From contig NZ_STGU01000003.1 of NCBI RefSeq assembly GCF_004912135.1, positions 186,001 to 250,000 on the forward strand: 64,000 nucleotides of DNA, read 5' to 3'. The position numbers and the translations under genes are program-made. Source of the DNA: Rhizobium rosettiformans W3. GTDB taxonomy: Bacteria > Pseudomonadota > Alphaproteobacteria > Rhizobiales > Rhizobiaceae. Positions 11,058 through 20,307 of the stretch are shown piece by piece. Below the pieces are notes generated by a model that was not told the DNA's origin, made no database searches, and saw only the letters and a program-made list of their open reading frames with translations. Each line of letters begins with the position of its first letter. Positions within the stretch are counted from its first letter, which is position 1.

Positions 11058-11327
11058 TTATTCCGCTGCTTCGGCTTTCGGCATTACAGACACGAAGACT
11101 CGACCGTTCGACTTCGTACGGTAGTCCACATTGCCGGCCGTGAGTGCAAAGAGGGTATGGTCCTTGCCCATGCCGACGTTCGCGCCCGGATGCCACTGGG
11201 TGCCGCGCTGACGCACGATAATGTTGCCCGGAATGACGACTTCGCCACCGAACTTCTTCACGCCGAGGCGCTTGGAATTGGAATCGCGACCGTTGCGCGA
11301 GGAACCGCCAGCTTTTTTGTGTGCCAT
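11058..11327 (-). CDS. rpmA: 50S ribosomal protein L27
   Basis: 89 residues, starting [16 protein letters not shown], the typical L27 N-terminus that reaches the peptidyl-transferase centre. [21 protein letters not shown] and [17 protein letters not shown] are the family core. There is no extra N-terminal leader needing cleavage as in Firmicutes. It follows rplU by 36 bases with a GGAG site, and ends before a strong terminator. Confidence 0.98.
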   Translation of the reverse strand: MAHKKAGGSSRNGRDSNSKRLGVKKFGGEVVIPGNIIVRQRGTQWHPGANVGMGKDHTLFALTAGNVDYRTKSNGRVFVSVMPKAEAAE

Positions 11328-11363
11328 GGGAGTTCTCCTTTAAACCTTGTAGTTAGACGCGCT

Positions 11364-11678
11364 TCAGGCGGCGACGATGTCGGTGATACGCACCACGGTG
11401 TGGTGCTGACGATGGCCGCGCGAACGCTTCGAGTTCTGACGACGACGCTTCTTGAAGGCGATGACCTTCTTGCCGCGGGTCTGTTCGACAACTTCGGCCG
11501 TAACCTTGGCGCCAGCCACGAAGGGCGCGCCGATGGTTGCAGATTCGCCTTCGCCGACGACGAGAACTTCGTTGAATTCGATGGTTGCGCCAGCTTCGGC
11601 TTCCAGCTTTTCGATGGTCAGCACGTCGTTGGCGTTAACGCGGTACTGCTTACCGCCGGTCTTGATGACTGCGAACAT
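11364..11678 (-). CDS. rplU: 50S ribosomal protein L21
   Basis: 104 residues. [14 protein letters not shown] at the start and the basic [17 protein letters not shown] segment near the end are L21 signatures. It is the first gene of the rplU-rpmA unit, with the promoter about 145 bases upstream and a leader that can fold into small hairpins (including a CTTCGCGA/TCGCGAAG dyad at 11773-11790). Confidence 0.98.
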   Translation of the reverse strand: MFAVIKTGGKQYRVNANDVLTIEKLEAEAGATIEFNEVLVVGEGESATIGAPFVAGAKVTAEVVEQTRGKKVIAFKKRRRQNSKRSRGHRQHHTVVRITDIVAA

Positions 11679-11829
11679 TTTTTATCCTTTCATGTTCGTT
11701 CCGGCTCTCCCCTTGTCGAGGGGCCGTCTTTTTGCCAGTCGGAGGAGCGGATCAAACGATCCGCCGGTTGCGCTTCGCGAGATCGCGAAGAACGAAAGGC
11801 GCAGTTCGCCTACGCTTTAAGTCGAGCGT

Positions 11830-11858
11830 CGCATACGTGAGGGCATGACGGGAGTCAA
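11830..11858 (-). promoter_or_regulatory. Sigma-70-type promoter for rplU-rpmA
   Basis: On the minus strand TTGACT (11858-11853) and TATGCG (11835-11830) are 17 bases apart, a good housekeeping promoter for alphaproteobacteria. It would start transcription near 11823, leaving a leader of about 145 bases before rplU. Confidence 0.6.
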
Positions 11859-11943
11859 GCCGAAAGCCTGGAAAAAGCGAGGCGGCGAAGCTTTCGCGTT
11901 CAGAGTGTGGCAGGCTTATCAGTGAACCGGTGCCACGGGCTCC

Positions 11944-12543
11944 TCAGTCCTTGTGTAGCAGGCTCTCGATCAGATCGACAAGCGTTCTGCCGGCCGCGTC
12001 CAATTCGCCGCTGTTGTCGATTTCGACGACGTGCAAGTCCGGAGACAAGGGCTCGGTCGCGCGGGCGAGCCGGGCTTCGATGTCGGCAGCGGTTTCCCGG
12101 CCGCGGGCCGCAAGGCGCTTGGCCAGGACTTCAGGCCGCGCGGTGACATTGACGACGACGAGATTCGCGAAGGCTGAGCGGAAGGCTTCGAGCGCCGAGC
12201 GGGATCCATTGGCGATGACGACGTCTCCACGGCCGAGGCTCTGGTAGACATCGGCAGGAATGCCATAGCCGAGCCCATGGGCCCGCCAGCTGACGGCGAA
12301 GGCGCCTGCCTGCGAAAGCGCTTCGAAGCGGTCGAGCGTCACGGGTTCATGGTCCTCGCCGACGGCATCGCGCGGACGGGTAATCACGCGGCGGACGAAA
12401 TGCAGGTCCGAGCGACCGGCGAAGTGCAGGCGCGCGAAGTCCATCAGGCTGTCCTTGCCGACGCCGCTCGGGCCGACGACGGCAACCAGCGTGCCGCTGA
12501 CGGTGTCCGTGCCTGCCGACCGCTCCGTGACTGCTTGCGTCAT
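11944..12543 (-). CDS. phnN: Ribose 1,5-bisphosphate phosphokinase PhnN
   Basis: A 199-residue guanylate-kinase-like enzyme that makes PRPP from ribose 1,5-bisphosphate, returning the sugar of phosphonate breakdown to nucleotide synthesis. The P-loop GPSGVGKDS is at about residues 26-34, VITRPRD follows as in GMP kinases, and the C-terminal lid helix carries RGRET. The start ATG at 12543 shares bases with the phnM stop (TGATG); a TTG at 12546 is a poorer choice. It is the last gene of the minus-strand phn cluster. Confidence 0.93.
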   Translation of the reverse strand: MTQAVTERSAGTDTVSGTLVAVVGPSGVGKDSLMDFARLHFAGRSDLHFVRRVITRPRDAVGEDHEPVTLDRFEALSQAGAFAVSWRAHGLGYGIPADVYQSLGRGDVVIANGSRSALEAFRSAFANLVVVNVTARPEVLAKRLAARGRETAADIEARLARATEPLSPDLHVVEIDNSGELDAAGRTLVDLIESLLHKD

Positions 12544-13679
12544 CAAGCCACCCGACGCCCTTCTCGCCAGACCGAGCGGATGACCGGAACGCCATCCGTC
12601 CGCCGGACGCGCACGAGATCGGCCCGCAGGCCGGATTCGATGCGGCCGCGATCGTCGAGGCTGACGGTGCGTGCCGGCGTTGATGTGACCATGGCGATCG
12701 CCTGGGGCAGCGAGATGCCGTCGATTTCGTCGGCGAGCACGAAGCTTGCATGCAGGAGGCTAAGCGGCACGTAGTCGGAGGAGAGGACGTCGAGCACGCC
12801 GCGCTTGGCGAGATCGCGGGCGGCGATGTTGCCGGAATGCGACTTGCCGCGCACGACGTTCGGGGCGCCCATCAAGACGCTCATGCCGGATTTGTGGGAG
12901 GCTTCCGCAGCTTCGAAGCTGGTCGGAAATTCCGCGAGCTTCACGCCGTGTCCCTTGGCCTCTTCAACATGGGCCAGCGTCGCATCGTCATGGCTTGCAA
13001 CGGTGATGCCGCGCTCGGCGCAGACCTTGGCGAGCGCATCCCGATGGACCGCGGAATATTTCTGCGAGAGCGAGAGGCGGCTTTCCACGAAGCGGGAGAA
13101 CTGCTCGTCGGTCAGGCCGCGCTTGGTCTTGTAGTAGAGCGTGTACTGGTCCATCGTCTGGAACTGACGCTGGCCCGGGGAATGGTCCATCAGCGAGACG
13201 AGGCGCACATGCGGGTCGTTCTCGAAATCGGCGAAGTGATCGAGCACATTGTCCGAGGCGACTTCACAGCGCAGGTGAATGAGGTGCTCCGCGCGCAGCC
13301 GGTCGTCGCGTTCTGCGGCCTGGATGGCGTCGGCCATCTCGCGCATCTCGCCCTTGTCAAAGCCGCCATCTTCGTCGGAGCCCATGCGCAGGCAGTCGAA
13401 AACGGTGGTGATGCCCGAGGTGACGATCTGGGCGTCATGGGCCTGGATGGCCGAGGTCATGTGCCAGCGTACGCCGGGGCGCGGGGAATAGTGCGATTCC
13501 AGATGGTCGGTGTGCAGTTCGACAAGACCGGGGATCAGGTAATCACCGCCGAAGTCTTCGCCCGTGCTGCTCTTTCCCTCGTCGATCGATGCGATCTTGC
13601 CGTCACGAATGACGACGCTGCCATCGATGATCCGGTCTTCGAGGACAATGCGGGCGTTTGAAAGTATCTGTTCAGACAT
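12543..13679 (-). CDS. phnM: Alpha-D-ribose 1-methylphosphonate 5-triphosphate diphosphatase PhnM
   Basis: A 378-residue amidohydrolase-fold enzyme. It removes pyrophosphate from the ribosyl methylphosphonate triphosphate made by the PhnGHIL complex, giving the substrate of PhnJ. The metal site HTDHLESHYSPRPG lies near residues 56-69, DHSPGQ near 162 and SHDDATLAH near 223; the C-terminal part ends with SVWREGRRV, normal for cyclic amidohydrolases. Coupled to phnN by a one-base overlap and only 4 bases after the DUF1045 gene. Confidence 0.95.
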   Translation of the reverse strand: MSEQILSNARIVLEDRIIDGSVVIRDGKIASIDEGKSSTGEDFGGDYLIPGLVELHTDHLESHYSPRPGVRWHMTSAIQAHDAQIVTSGITTVFDCLRMGSDEDGGFDKGEMREMADAIQAAERDDRLRAEHLIHLRCEVASDNVLDHFADFENDPHVRLVSLMDHSPGQRQFQTMDQYTLYYKTKRGLTDEQFSRFVESRLSLSQKYSAVHRDALAKVCAERGITVASHDDATLAHVEEAKGHGVKLAEFPTSFEAAEASHKSGMSVLMGAPNVVRGKSHSGNIAARDLAKRGVLDVLSSDYVPLSLLHASFVLADEIDGISLPQAIAMVTSTPARTVSLDDRGRIESGLRADLVRVRRTDGVPVIRSVWREGRRVA

Positions 13680-13683
13680 GGGA

Positions 13684-14385
13684 TCAGCCGTTCTGTTGGG
13701 CCGCCTTCAGGGGCAGCCATGAATGGACGAAAAATGGAGCACCGCGTTCGGGTTCGACACAAAGGACGAGAGCGTCGATCCTCAAGGGGCGGCGGATGAA
13801 ATCAGCGAAGCGTCGGCTCAAGATTGCTGCCATGGCCGGCGCCTGTGCTTCGGGCACAGGGCCCGTCAGGGTCATGTGGAAGCGGAAGTCGTCGAAGACG
13901 TAAGGGTAACCCCAAGTGACAAGGTTTTCCCGCTGGCGTGGCGGCAACGAGTCGGGCTTGCGCCTTGCGATATCTGTCTCGGAAAGCGGTGCGCGGAAGG
14001 ACTCGAAGGTTTCCACGACGCTTGCCGCGAACGCCTGCAAGGGTGGGTGAAGGTTCTCCGGCACCAGGGCGAAGAAGTGGCCCAACTGCCCGACCACCAC
14101 GGAAGGAATATCGAAGGCGGACGTTTTCGCGGTGAAGGCTTTCATCGCGTCCAGGAGGTCAACTTCGCTTCGCCCATCGGCCAGGTGGAAGGGTGCTTTC
14201 AGGGTTGCATGGAAGCCGTAGCGTCTCGGATCGGCCGTCAGCGCATGTAGTTCGTCGCTCGATAGGCCGCCGTCTGCGGCCTTGGGAAACTCGGTCCTGG
14301 TGAACGCATCCCGCCCCAGCCATTCCGCTGCCGTTCTGTTCAGCGGATCATCGGCGGCGGGGGCGAAGTAGAGGGCGTAACGCAA
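13684..14385 (-). CDS. DUF1045 protein, 2H phosphoesterase-like, in the phn operon
   Basis: A 233-residue protein with two H-x-T motifs, HATLKAPF at about 60 and HMTLTGPV at about 168, the paired catalytic motifs of the 2H phosphoesterase superfamily. It matches what is annotated as DUF1045 in phosphonate clusters. No phnP (cyclic ribose phosphate phosphodiesterase) is present in this cluster, so this protein may open the 1,2-cyclic ribose phosphate left by PhnJ. That role is inference from fold and place. The start codon is TTG 14385 (MRYALYFAP) with only a weak ribosome site. It sits between phnE2 and phnM. Confidence 0.82.
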   Translation of the reverse strand: MRYALYFAPAADDPLNRTAAEWLGRDAFTRTEFPKAADGGLSSDELHALTADPRRYGFHATLKAPFHLADGRSEVDLLDAMKAFTAKTSAFDIPSVVVGQLGHFFALVPENLHPPLQAFAASVVETFESFRAPLSETDIARRKPDSLPPRQRENLVTWGYPYVFDDFRFHMTLTGPVPEAQAPAMAAILSRRFADFIRRPLRIDALVLCVEPERGAPFFVHSWLPLKAAQQNG

Positions 14386-14411
14386 GGCTTTGGCTTTCGT
14401 ATCTTAAGTGC

Positions 14412-14429
14412 GGGCGGCTGGTCCCGCCC
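14412..14429. other. Intergenic hairpin before the DUF1045 gene
   Basis: GGGCGG and CCGCCC form a 6-base-pair stem in the 50-base gap between phnE2 and the DUF1045 gene. No T-run follows, so it is more likely an mRNA-stabilising or attenuating hairpin than a full terminator. Confidence 0.35.
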
Positions 14430-14435
14430 GGTATG

Positions 14436-15962
14436 TCAGTGGCGACTCTTGCCGATCAGGCGCGAGCGCAGGCTATTGGAGATGGCATCGAATAGAAACA
14501 CCACGATGAGGATGAGCAGCACCATGTAGGCGACGTTTTCCCAGTCGGAATTGGTGCGCATGGCTTCCCAGAGCTTCAGACCGATGCCGCCGGCGCCGAC
14601 AGCGCCAATGATCGTGGCCGAGCGGGTGTTGGATTCCCAGAAGTAGAGCGCCTGGGAGGCAAAGACCGGCATGACCTGCGGCAGGACGCCGAAGCGCTGC
14701 ACGGCTGCGGAGGGCGCGCCGACCGATTTCACGCCCTCGCGCTGCTTGTCATCGATGTTCTCCAGGGCCTCGGCGTAGAGCTTGCCGAGCGTGCCGGTGT
14801 CGGTGACGAAAATCGCGGAAATGCCGGCAAGCGGTCCCGGCCCGAAGGCGCGGGTGAAGAACAGGGCCCAGATCAGCATGTCGACCGACCGGACGAAGTC
14901 GAAGAAGCGCTTGGTGATCTGGTTGACCGGTCGGTTGCGAGTGATGTTGCGCGCGGCGATAAAGGAAAGCGGGAAGGCGACCAGCATGGCGAGCAGGGTG
15001 CCCATGAAAGCCATGACGATGGTCTGCAACAACTTGGTCCAGACGTCGAGGTGCTGCCATGACGCGTTGTAGAGGATGTTGTTCCAGGCGAGTGCCAGAT
15101 TGCTCATCTTCGGATCGATGCGTTCGCCGGAGGTGATCTGCTGCCAGACTTCACCGGAAGAGAGGCCGAAGAAGGGCGAGTTGGTGTCGAAGACGAAGTT
15201 TTCCCAACCGAAGAAACGCTTGCGCACACGGACACGATCGGAGGAGACGTCGATCCAGCCGGCTGAGCCGAAAAAAGCGATGACGCGACCGCCTTCGAGG
15301 CGCTGCTCCACCCAGTCTGGCCGGGCGCCCTCGATCATCACGGTGTCGTCTTCCGGGTCGAGCAGAAGCGTTACCGTCTCACTGCCGCGGGTCAGCGTCA
15401 CGCGGTCACCCGCGATGTCGATTCGGGCGCTTCCTGAAAGGGCGACCTGTGCCTCAGTGATCACCTCCTCCGTCGTCACTGCCGGCGCAGCCGCAGCGCT
15501 GCCGGCCGCCGTTGTGGGGGCCGATGCCTGCGGCGTGGGGGAAGCCATGAAGCTGAACGAGGAGCTCGGCTTAGGAGCAGTCGGGGCGGGCGCTGCGGCG
15601 GAGGGCGTTGGCGCTTCTGATCGGGTGATCGTTGTGCGCGTCGTCTCGATCCAGTCCGGGTTTGGGTTCGGGCCGATCGGATCGAAGCGGGGATAGCTGA
15701 TCGTCAGCGCACCATCTCGGTCAATGTCGAATTCGGGACGGATTTCGTACGATACCCAGTCGGCGAGATAGTTGCTCGCGATGCCCCAATTGGCTTCCGA
15801 CAGCGTCTTGCCGATGGCGAAAAACCACCAGCAGAACAGGAAGTACAGCGATAGCATCCCGATTGAGAAAGGGATCCGGTAGCGTTGCCAGAGGCTGCGC
15901 TCCAGAACGTGCGGGTAGCGTTCGGCGAGGCGGTTCAGTTCGGCGGAGTTGATCATCGACAT
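14436..15962 (-). CDS. phnE: Phosphonate ABC transporter permease PhnE2 with long insertion
   Basis: A 508-residue inner-membrane permease, about twice the size of ordinary PhnE. One membrane segment at about 30-50 is followed by a roughly 245-residue soluble insertion (about 55-300) that includes an Ala/Pro/Thr-rich linker and a beta-rich part. The permease core (303-508) has several membrane segments, the EAL(ENID) cytoplasmic loop and the GAVGAGGIG motif that contacts the ATPase PhnC. The start ATG 15962 (MSMINSAELN) has a GAGG site; the frame to 16139 lies mostly within phnE1. It pairs with PhnE1, seven bases upstream, as a heterodimer. Confidence 0.9.
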   Translation of the reverse strand: MSMINSAELNRLAERYPHVLERSLWQRYRIPFSIGMLSLYFLFCWWFFAIGKTLSEANWGIASNYLADWVSYEIRPEFDIDRDGALTISYPRFDPIGPNPNPDWIETTRTTITRSEAPTPSAAAPAPTAPKPSSSFSFMASPTPQASAPTTAAGSAAAAPAVTTEEVITEAQVALSGSARIDIAGDRVTLTRGSETVTLLLDPEDDTVMIEGARPDWVEQRLEGGRVIAFFGSAGWIDVSSDRVRVRKRFFGWENFVFDTNSPFFGLSSGEVWQQITSGERIDPKMSNLALAWNNILYNASWQHLDVWTKLLQTIVMAFMGTLLAMLVAFPLSFIAARNITRNRPVNQITKRFFDFVRSVDMLIWALFFTRAFGPGPLAGISAIFVTDTGTLGKLYAEALENIDDKQREGVKSVGAPSAAVQRFGVLPQVMPVFASQALYFWESNTRSATIIGAVGAGGIGLKLWEAMRTNSDWENVAYMVLLILIVVFLFDAISNSLRSRLIGKSRH

Positions 15963-15969
15963 GGGAACC

Positions 15970-16932
15970 TCACGTGACCGACTGGAAGGCCTGCTCGCCG
16001 ACAAGCTTGCGGCGGAGCCAGGCAGAGAACTGGTCGACGGCAATGACGGTCGACAGAAGAAGAAGGATGATGGCCAGCGTCTTGGCTTCGTGTCCCTGGC
16101 CGATCGAGAGACGGAGTGCTTCACCAATTCCGCCGCCACCGACTGCGCCGATAATGGTCGACGCGCGCACGTTGATCTCGAGACGCAGCAGGAAATAGCT
16201 CATGAAGTTAGGCATGACCTGGGGTGTGATGGCGAACCAGACGCGTTCGAACCAGTTCGCACCAACGGCTCTCAGACCCTCGTCCGGCCGCATATCGGCG
16301 TTCTCGATGACCTCGAAGAACATCTTGCCGAGCGCCCCGATGGTATGGACCGTGACGGCAATAATGGCGGGGATCGGACCGAGCGACAGGATCGCCAGGA
16401 AGAAGCCGGCGATGACCACTTCCGGAAAGGCACGGAGGATTTCCATGAAGCGGCGTACCGGCCAGCGAATCCAGGCGCTGGCCATGGTGTTCTTCGCCGC
16501 CAGGAATGCCAGCGCATAGCCGAAGATCATGGCGATCACGGTCGAGAGCAGCGCGATGTTCACCGTCTCGAGCATCTTGTGGAAGTATTCCGGGATGTAG
16601 AGGCTCTCGGTGATGTAGAACCGGCCTTCCGGATAATTGTATTTCAGGCTTCCGTCGTCGTAGGGGGACGGCAGGTCGAACAGAGCACGCCAGATTTCCC
16701 AGCCGTCGCGGGGGACAAGCTCACCGACGAAATCGAAAAAATAAGGCAGCCGGTCGAAGAACTTGCCGGCATTGGTCTCGTTGGCGAACCACAGCGAACC
16801 GGTCACCGCCAGGAACAGGATCACGGCGCCGAGGCCCGTATACATGCGCCGCTTGGCGGCAAGTTCCTGCCAGTGGCGCTCGACGGCGGCGCCGCGCTCG
16901 CTCAGGGGGGGCTGTGTCGCCGTCATGGCCAT
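15970..16932 (-). CDS. phnE: Phosphonate ABC transporter permease PhnE1
   Basis: A 320-residue inner-membrane permease of the phosphonate importer. About six membrane segments; the cytoplasmic coupling loop reads EVIENADMRPDEGLRAVGA and the signature GAVGGGGIGEAL is near 265. GTG 16935 and ATG 16932 are in frame next to each other; an AAGGA site fits both. It follows phnD after a hairpin and precedes phnE2. Confidence 0.93.
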   Translation of the reverse strand: MAMTATQPPLSERGAAVERHWQELAAKRRMYTGLGAVILFLAVTGSLWFANETNAGKFFDRLPYFFDFVGELVPRDGWEIWRALFDLPSPYDDGSLKYNYPEGRFYITESLYIPEYFHKMLETVNIALLSTVIAMIFGYALAFLAAKNTMASAWIRWPVRRFMEILRAFPEVVIAGFFLAILSLGPIPAIIAVTVHTIGALGKMFFEVIENADMRPDEGLRAVGANWFERVWFAITPQVMPNFMSYFLLRLEINVRASTIIGAVGGGGIGEALRLSIGQGHEAKTLAIILLLLSTVIAVDQFSAWLRRKLVGEQAFQSVT

Positions 16933-16966
16933 CACCGCAATTCCTTCTGGAAAGGCTTCAAGGAAA

Positions 16967-16995
16967 GACCGCCGGCGGTGTCCCGACCGGCGGTC
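16967..16995 (-). other. Intergenic hairpin between phnD and phnE1
   Basis: GACCGCCGG and CCGGCGGTC form a perfect 9-base-pair stem with an 11-base loop. There is no T-run. Hairpins placed just after a binding-protein gene often protect its mRNA end, giving more binding protein than permease. Confidence 0.55.
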
Positions 16996-17014
16996 CCATT
17001 GCTTACGTCAGCGA

Positions 17015-17920
17015 TCAGCCGCCGATGGTGGCCTTACGAGCGTCGATGATCGGCTTGTAGAAGTCGACGTTGACTTCGGTGAAGCCCTTGAAATCGCCGC
17101 CCTGGATGGCCGAGAAGCAGGCCGGGTCAGATTCCGGCAGGCCCATCATGAATTCTTTGAACTTGGTCTTCATGTCTTCGTTCATCGAGGTGCGAACGAC
17201 GACCGGACCGTTCGGGATCAGCGGGGACTTCCAGACTTCAACCAGGTCATCCATGTTCAGGATGCCCTTGTCGACCATCTTGCGCAGGTTGCCGGAAGTG
17301 TAGCCGTCCTTGAACTCGCCGACGCCAGAACCCCAGGTCGTGCCAACGTCGAAGGTGCCCTTGACGACTTCGAGGACGAGGTTTTCGTGGCCGCCGCCGA
17401 AGCCGGTGGAGGCGACAACCTGGTCAACCGGGCCGCCGAGCGCTTCCGGCAGGGTGACGAGGGGGACGAGGTAGCCGGAGGTGGAGTCCGGATCGGCATA
17501 GCCGAGCTTCTTGCCCTTGATGTCTTCGACCTTGGTGATGCCCGAATCCTTGCGAGCGACCATGATCGAGTAGTAGCCGCTGGAACCGTCGGTCTGGACA
17601 GTGGTCAGGATCGGCTCGACGGCGTCAGCCTTGGCGAGGTAAACCTTGGCAAAGGCCGATGCGCCGAGTTCGGCGTAATCAAGCGTGCCGCCCAGCAGGC
17701 CCTGAACAACGCCGTCATAGTCGGCGGCCGGGAAGAGCGAGACCTTTTCAACGCCGAGAACCGACGGAAGCTTTTCGGTCATGCACTGGAAGTTGCGCAG
17801 GCGGTCGGCTTCGTTTTCGCCGCCGAGGATGCCGATGCGGAATTCCTTGAGGTCTTCGGCGTGAACGCCGGAGGCCAGAGCAACGAGAGCCGCCGTGGCG
17901 AGCAGGGTCTTCTTCAACAT
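17015..17920 (-). CDS. phnD: Phosphonate ABC transporter substrate-binding protein PhnD
   Basis: A 301-residue periplasmic binding protein. Signal peptide 1-21 with an AHA-like cut (SGVHA-ED). The mature part starts FRIGILGGENEADRL and has the family's YAELGASAFAK, GYADPDSTSGYLVP and WGSGVGEFK motifs that hold the phosphonate group. It is located between phnC (79 bases upstream) and phnE1, the order phnC-D-E1-E2. Confidence 0.95.
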   Translation of the reverse strand: MLKKTLLATAALVALASGVHAEDLKEFRIGILGGENEADRLRNFQCMTEKLPSVLGVEKVSLFPAADYDGVVQGLLGGTLDYAELGASAFAKVYLAKADAVEPILTTVQTDGSSGYYSIMVARKDSGITKVEDIKGKKLGYADPDSTSGYLVPLVTLPEALGGPVDQVVASTGFGGGHENLVLEVVKGTFDVGTTWGSGVGEFKDGYTSGNLRKMVDKGILNMDDLVEVWKSPLIPNGPVVVRTSMNEDMKTKFKEFMMGLPESDPACFSAIQGGDFKGFTEVNVDFYKPIIDARKATIGG

Positions 17921-17998
17921 GAGTTCATCTCCTGTTTCGTAGGATGAGGGTATGTCTTGACGTATCGCCCGTGTCGCAGGGCCAGCGATCTTCGTGGC

Positions 17999-18856
17999 TC
18001 AGGCCTCAGCGACGGCGAGAGGGCGGAGGCCAGCGGATGGGATCTTGCACTGCTCATTGTCCTGATGCGCAATGTTGATGCTCGTCGAGGTCATGGTCTC
18101 GTCGATGCCGGCGCCATGCTGGTCGGCGCCGTAGATTTCATGCACAGCCTCGGCCGTGAGTTCGTTCGGCGAGCCGTCGAAGACGACGCGGCCACGCGCC
18201 ATGCCGATGATGCGCTCACAGTAATTGCGGGCGGTATCGAGCGTGTGCAGATTGGTGATGACGGTGATGCCTTCGCGCTCGTTGATGTCGCGCAGGGCGT
18301 CCATCACGATCTTCGCGTTGAGCGGATCGAGCGAGGCGATCGGCTCGTCGGCGAGGACCATTTTCGGCGACTGCATCAGGGCGCGGGCAATCGCCACGCG
18401 CTGCTGCTGGCCACCCGACAGGGTGCCGGCGGCCTGGAGCGCGGTCTGCTCGATGCCCAGACGCTCAAGGGCGGCGATCGCCATCAGGCGCTCCTCGCGG
18501 GTGAAGACGTTGAGGATCGAGAGGGCCGTCGAACGATGGTTGAGGCGGCCGAGCAGGACATTGGTGAGCACGTCAAGGCGCGGCACCAGGTTGAACTGCT
18601 GGAAGATCATGGCGCAGTCGCGCTGCCAGTTGCGCAGCGCCGTGCCATGCAGGTTCGAGATTTCGAGATCGCCGAAACGGATGCTGCCGGAGGTGGGATC
18701 GACCAGGCGGTTGATCATGCGCAGCAGCGTCGACTTGCCGGCGCCGGAGCGGCCGATCACGCCGACCATCTGGCCAGCCGGGATCTCAAGCGTGACCGAG
18801 TCCACGGCCTTGTTGGTTCCGAACTGGCGGGTGAGGTTGTCCAGCCTGAAGAGCAT
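17999..18856 (-). CDS. phnC: Phosphonate ABC transporter ATP-binding protein PhnC
   Basis: A 285-residue ATPase. Walker [11 protein letters not shown]-loop in MIFQQFNLV, signature LSGGQQQR, Walker B MVLADEP and a TNLHTLD switch His are all present. The last about 35 residues after the core are a short tail of no known fold. It is first in phnCDE1E2 and has a 121-base upstream gap holding a weaker Pho-box-like site, so the transporter may also be started separately from the C-P lyase genes. Confidence 0.95.
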   Translation of the reverse strand: MLFRLDNLTRQFGTNKAVDSVTLEIPAGQMVGVIGRSGAGKSTLLRMINRLVDPTSGSIRFGDLEISNLHGTALRNWQRDCAMIFQQFNLVPRLDVLTNVLLGRLNHRSTALSILNVFTREERLMAIAALERLGIEQTALQAAGTLSGGQQQRVAIARALMQSPKMVLADEPIASLDPLNAKIVMDALRDINEREGITVITNLHTLDTARNYCERIIGMARGRVVFDGSPNELTAEAVHEIYGADQHGAGIDETMTSTSINIAHQDNEQCKIPSAGLRPLAVAEA

Positions 18857-18911
18857 CGTCTTTCCTTCGCCGTCATTGATTGCGGTACTGGATAGGCATT
18901 AGCTTTGGCCC

Positions 18912-18929
18912 GTGAAATGCGAATGTCAG
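18912..18929 (-). promoter_or_regulatory. Possible Pho box upstream of phnC
   Basis: On the minus strand CTGACAT (18929-18923) and ATTTCAC (18918-18912) are 4 bases apart, the 7-4-7 layout of PhoB sites (consensus halves CTGTCAT). The match is 6/7 and roughly 5/7. A weak TATCCA box follows at 18894-18889. It lies 56 bases before the phnC start. Confidence 0.4.
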
Positions 18930-18977
18930 TTTCGTGTAGGATTTGTGAAACCAGATAAGATTCTGATTTCGCTGCAA

Positions 18978-19592
18978 TTATGCGTATTTTTCGATGAATT
19001 GTTCCGCATCCATGTGACGGAAATCCTCAAGCGCGCCGAACAGTCGGTCGTGGTCCCAGTCCCACCAGGCAAGCGCCTGCATGCGCTCGGCGACAGCCTG
19101 CGGGAACCGCTCTCGAATGAGTTTCGCGGGCACGCCACCGACGATTGTGTAGGGGGCGACGTCACGTGAGACGACGGCGCCGGCGCCGATCACTGCGCCA
19201 TCCCCAACGGTGACCCCAGGAAGGACGGTCGCGCCATGGCCGATCCAGACGTCGTGGCCGATTGTGACGCGATTGTCGCGGCGCCAGGCGAAGAAGTCGT
19301 GGTCGTTTTCGGCGCCGTCGAAATAGTCGCCGGCGCGGTAGGTGAAGTGGTGCAGCGTGGGGCGCCAGGTCGGATGGTTGGTGGCGTTGATGCGCACGCT
19401 TGCTGCGATGTTGGCAAATTTGCCGACCGTCGCGCACCAGATCGAGCCGTCCTGCATGATGTAGGAATAGTCGCCCATCTCGACTTCTTCCAGACGGCAA
19501 CGATCAGCGACTTCCGTGTAGCGACCGAGCGTCGAATTCACGACCCGGGCGGTCTCGTGGACAAGGGGGGCGATCCCGAGCTTTTTGGTCAT
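18978..19592 (-). CDS. Hexapeptide-repeat transferase of the phosphonate cluster
   Basis: A 204-residue left-handed beta-helix acyltransferase. Hexapeptide turns run from about residue 20 to 165 (for example [21 protein letters not shown], split here into separate six-residue units in the protein), with a His in [14 protein letters not shown] that fits the catalytic residue of xenobiotic/chloramphenicol acetyltransferase-like enzymes. It overlaps the stop of phnL by four bases. Proteins like this recur in phosphonate operons; the acceptor is unknown, perhaps an aminophosphonate, which PhnO acetylates elsewhere. Confidence 0.85.
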   Translation of the reverse strand: MTKKLGIAPLVHETARVVNSTLGRYTEVADRCRLEEVEMGDYSYIMQDGSIWCATVGKFANIAASVRINATNHPTWRPTLHHFTYRAGDYFDGAENDHDFFAWRRDNRVTIGHDVWIGHGATVLPGVTVGDGAVIGAGAVVSRDVAPYTIVGGVPAKLIRERFPQAVAERMQALAWWDWDHDRLFGALEDFRHMDAEQFIEKYA

Positions 19593-20296
19593 GCTGCGGT
19601 CTTTCGCGGCGAAAACTGCATGACGTCGAGGATACGGTCGGCGACGGCTTCGCGCACTTCCTCGTCGTGGAAGATGCCGAGCAGGGCGACGCCGGCTTCC
19701 TTCTTGGCGCGGATCATCGAGACGACCACGGCGCGGTTTGCGGCGTCGAGCGAGGCAGTCGGTTCATCTAGGAGCAGGACCGAATGGTCGGTGATGAAGC
19801 CGCGGGCGATGTTGACCCGTTGCTGTTCGCCGCCCGAGAAGGTCGAAGGCGGCAGCTGCCAGAGATCGCGCGGCAAGTTTAGCCGGCTTAATAGTTCGCT
19901 GGCCCGCTCGCGAGCTTCGTCTGCCGATACACCGCGTGCGACGAGCGGTTCGGCGACCACGTCGAGAGTCGAGACGCGCGGGACAGTGCGCAGGAACTGG
20001 CTTACATAACCCAGCGTGGCACGACGGACTTCGAGCACCGTGCGCGGGTCGGCCGAAGCGATGTCGACGATACGGCCACCATGGTTGACGAGGATCTGGC
20101 CCTGGTCGACGGCGTAGTTGCCGTAGAGCATCTTCAAGATCGAGCTCTTGCCGATCCCGGAGGGGCCGCCGAGCACGACGCATTCGCCTGATGCAACCGA
20201 AAAGGAGACGTTTGCGACCACGGGCAGGACGAGCCCACCGCGCAAATGCATGGTGAAGCTTTTGGCGACTTCTGAAACGATGAGAGGCGTAGCCAT
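19589..20296 (-). CDS. phnL: Phosphonate C-P lyase system protein PhnL
   Basis: A 235-residue ABC-type ATPase. Walker [11 protein letters not shown], signature FSGGEQQR and Walker B VLLLDEP are clear. PhnL acts with PhnG, H and I in coupling phosphonate to the ribose of ATP. The frame extends to 20686, but the extra 130 residues are a shadow of phnK; ATG 20296 ([14 protein letters not shown]) has a GGAG site 6 bases away and starts 11 bases after phnK. Confidence 0.95.
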   Translation of the reverse strand: MATPLIVSEVAKSFTMHLRGGLVLPVVANVSFSVASGECVVLGGPSGIGKSSILKMLYGNYAVDQGQILVNHGGRIVDIASADPRTVLEVRRATLGYVSQFLRTVPRVSTLDVVAEPLVARGVSADEARERASELLSRLNLPRDLWQLPPSTFSGGEQQRVNIARGFITDHSVLLLDEPTASLDAANRAVVVSMIRAKKEAGVALLGIFHDEEVREAVADRILDVMQFSPRKTAA

Positions 20297-20307
20297 GGGT
20301 GTCTCCG

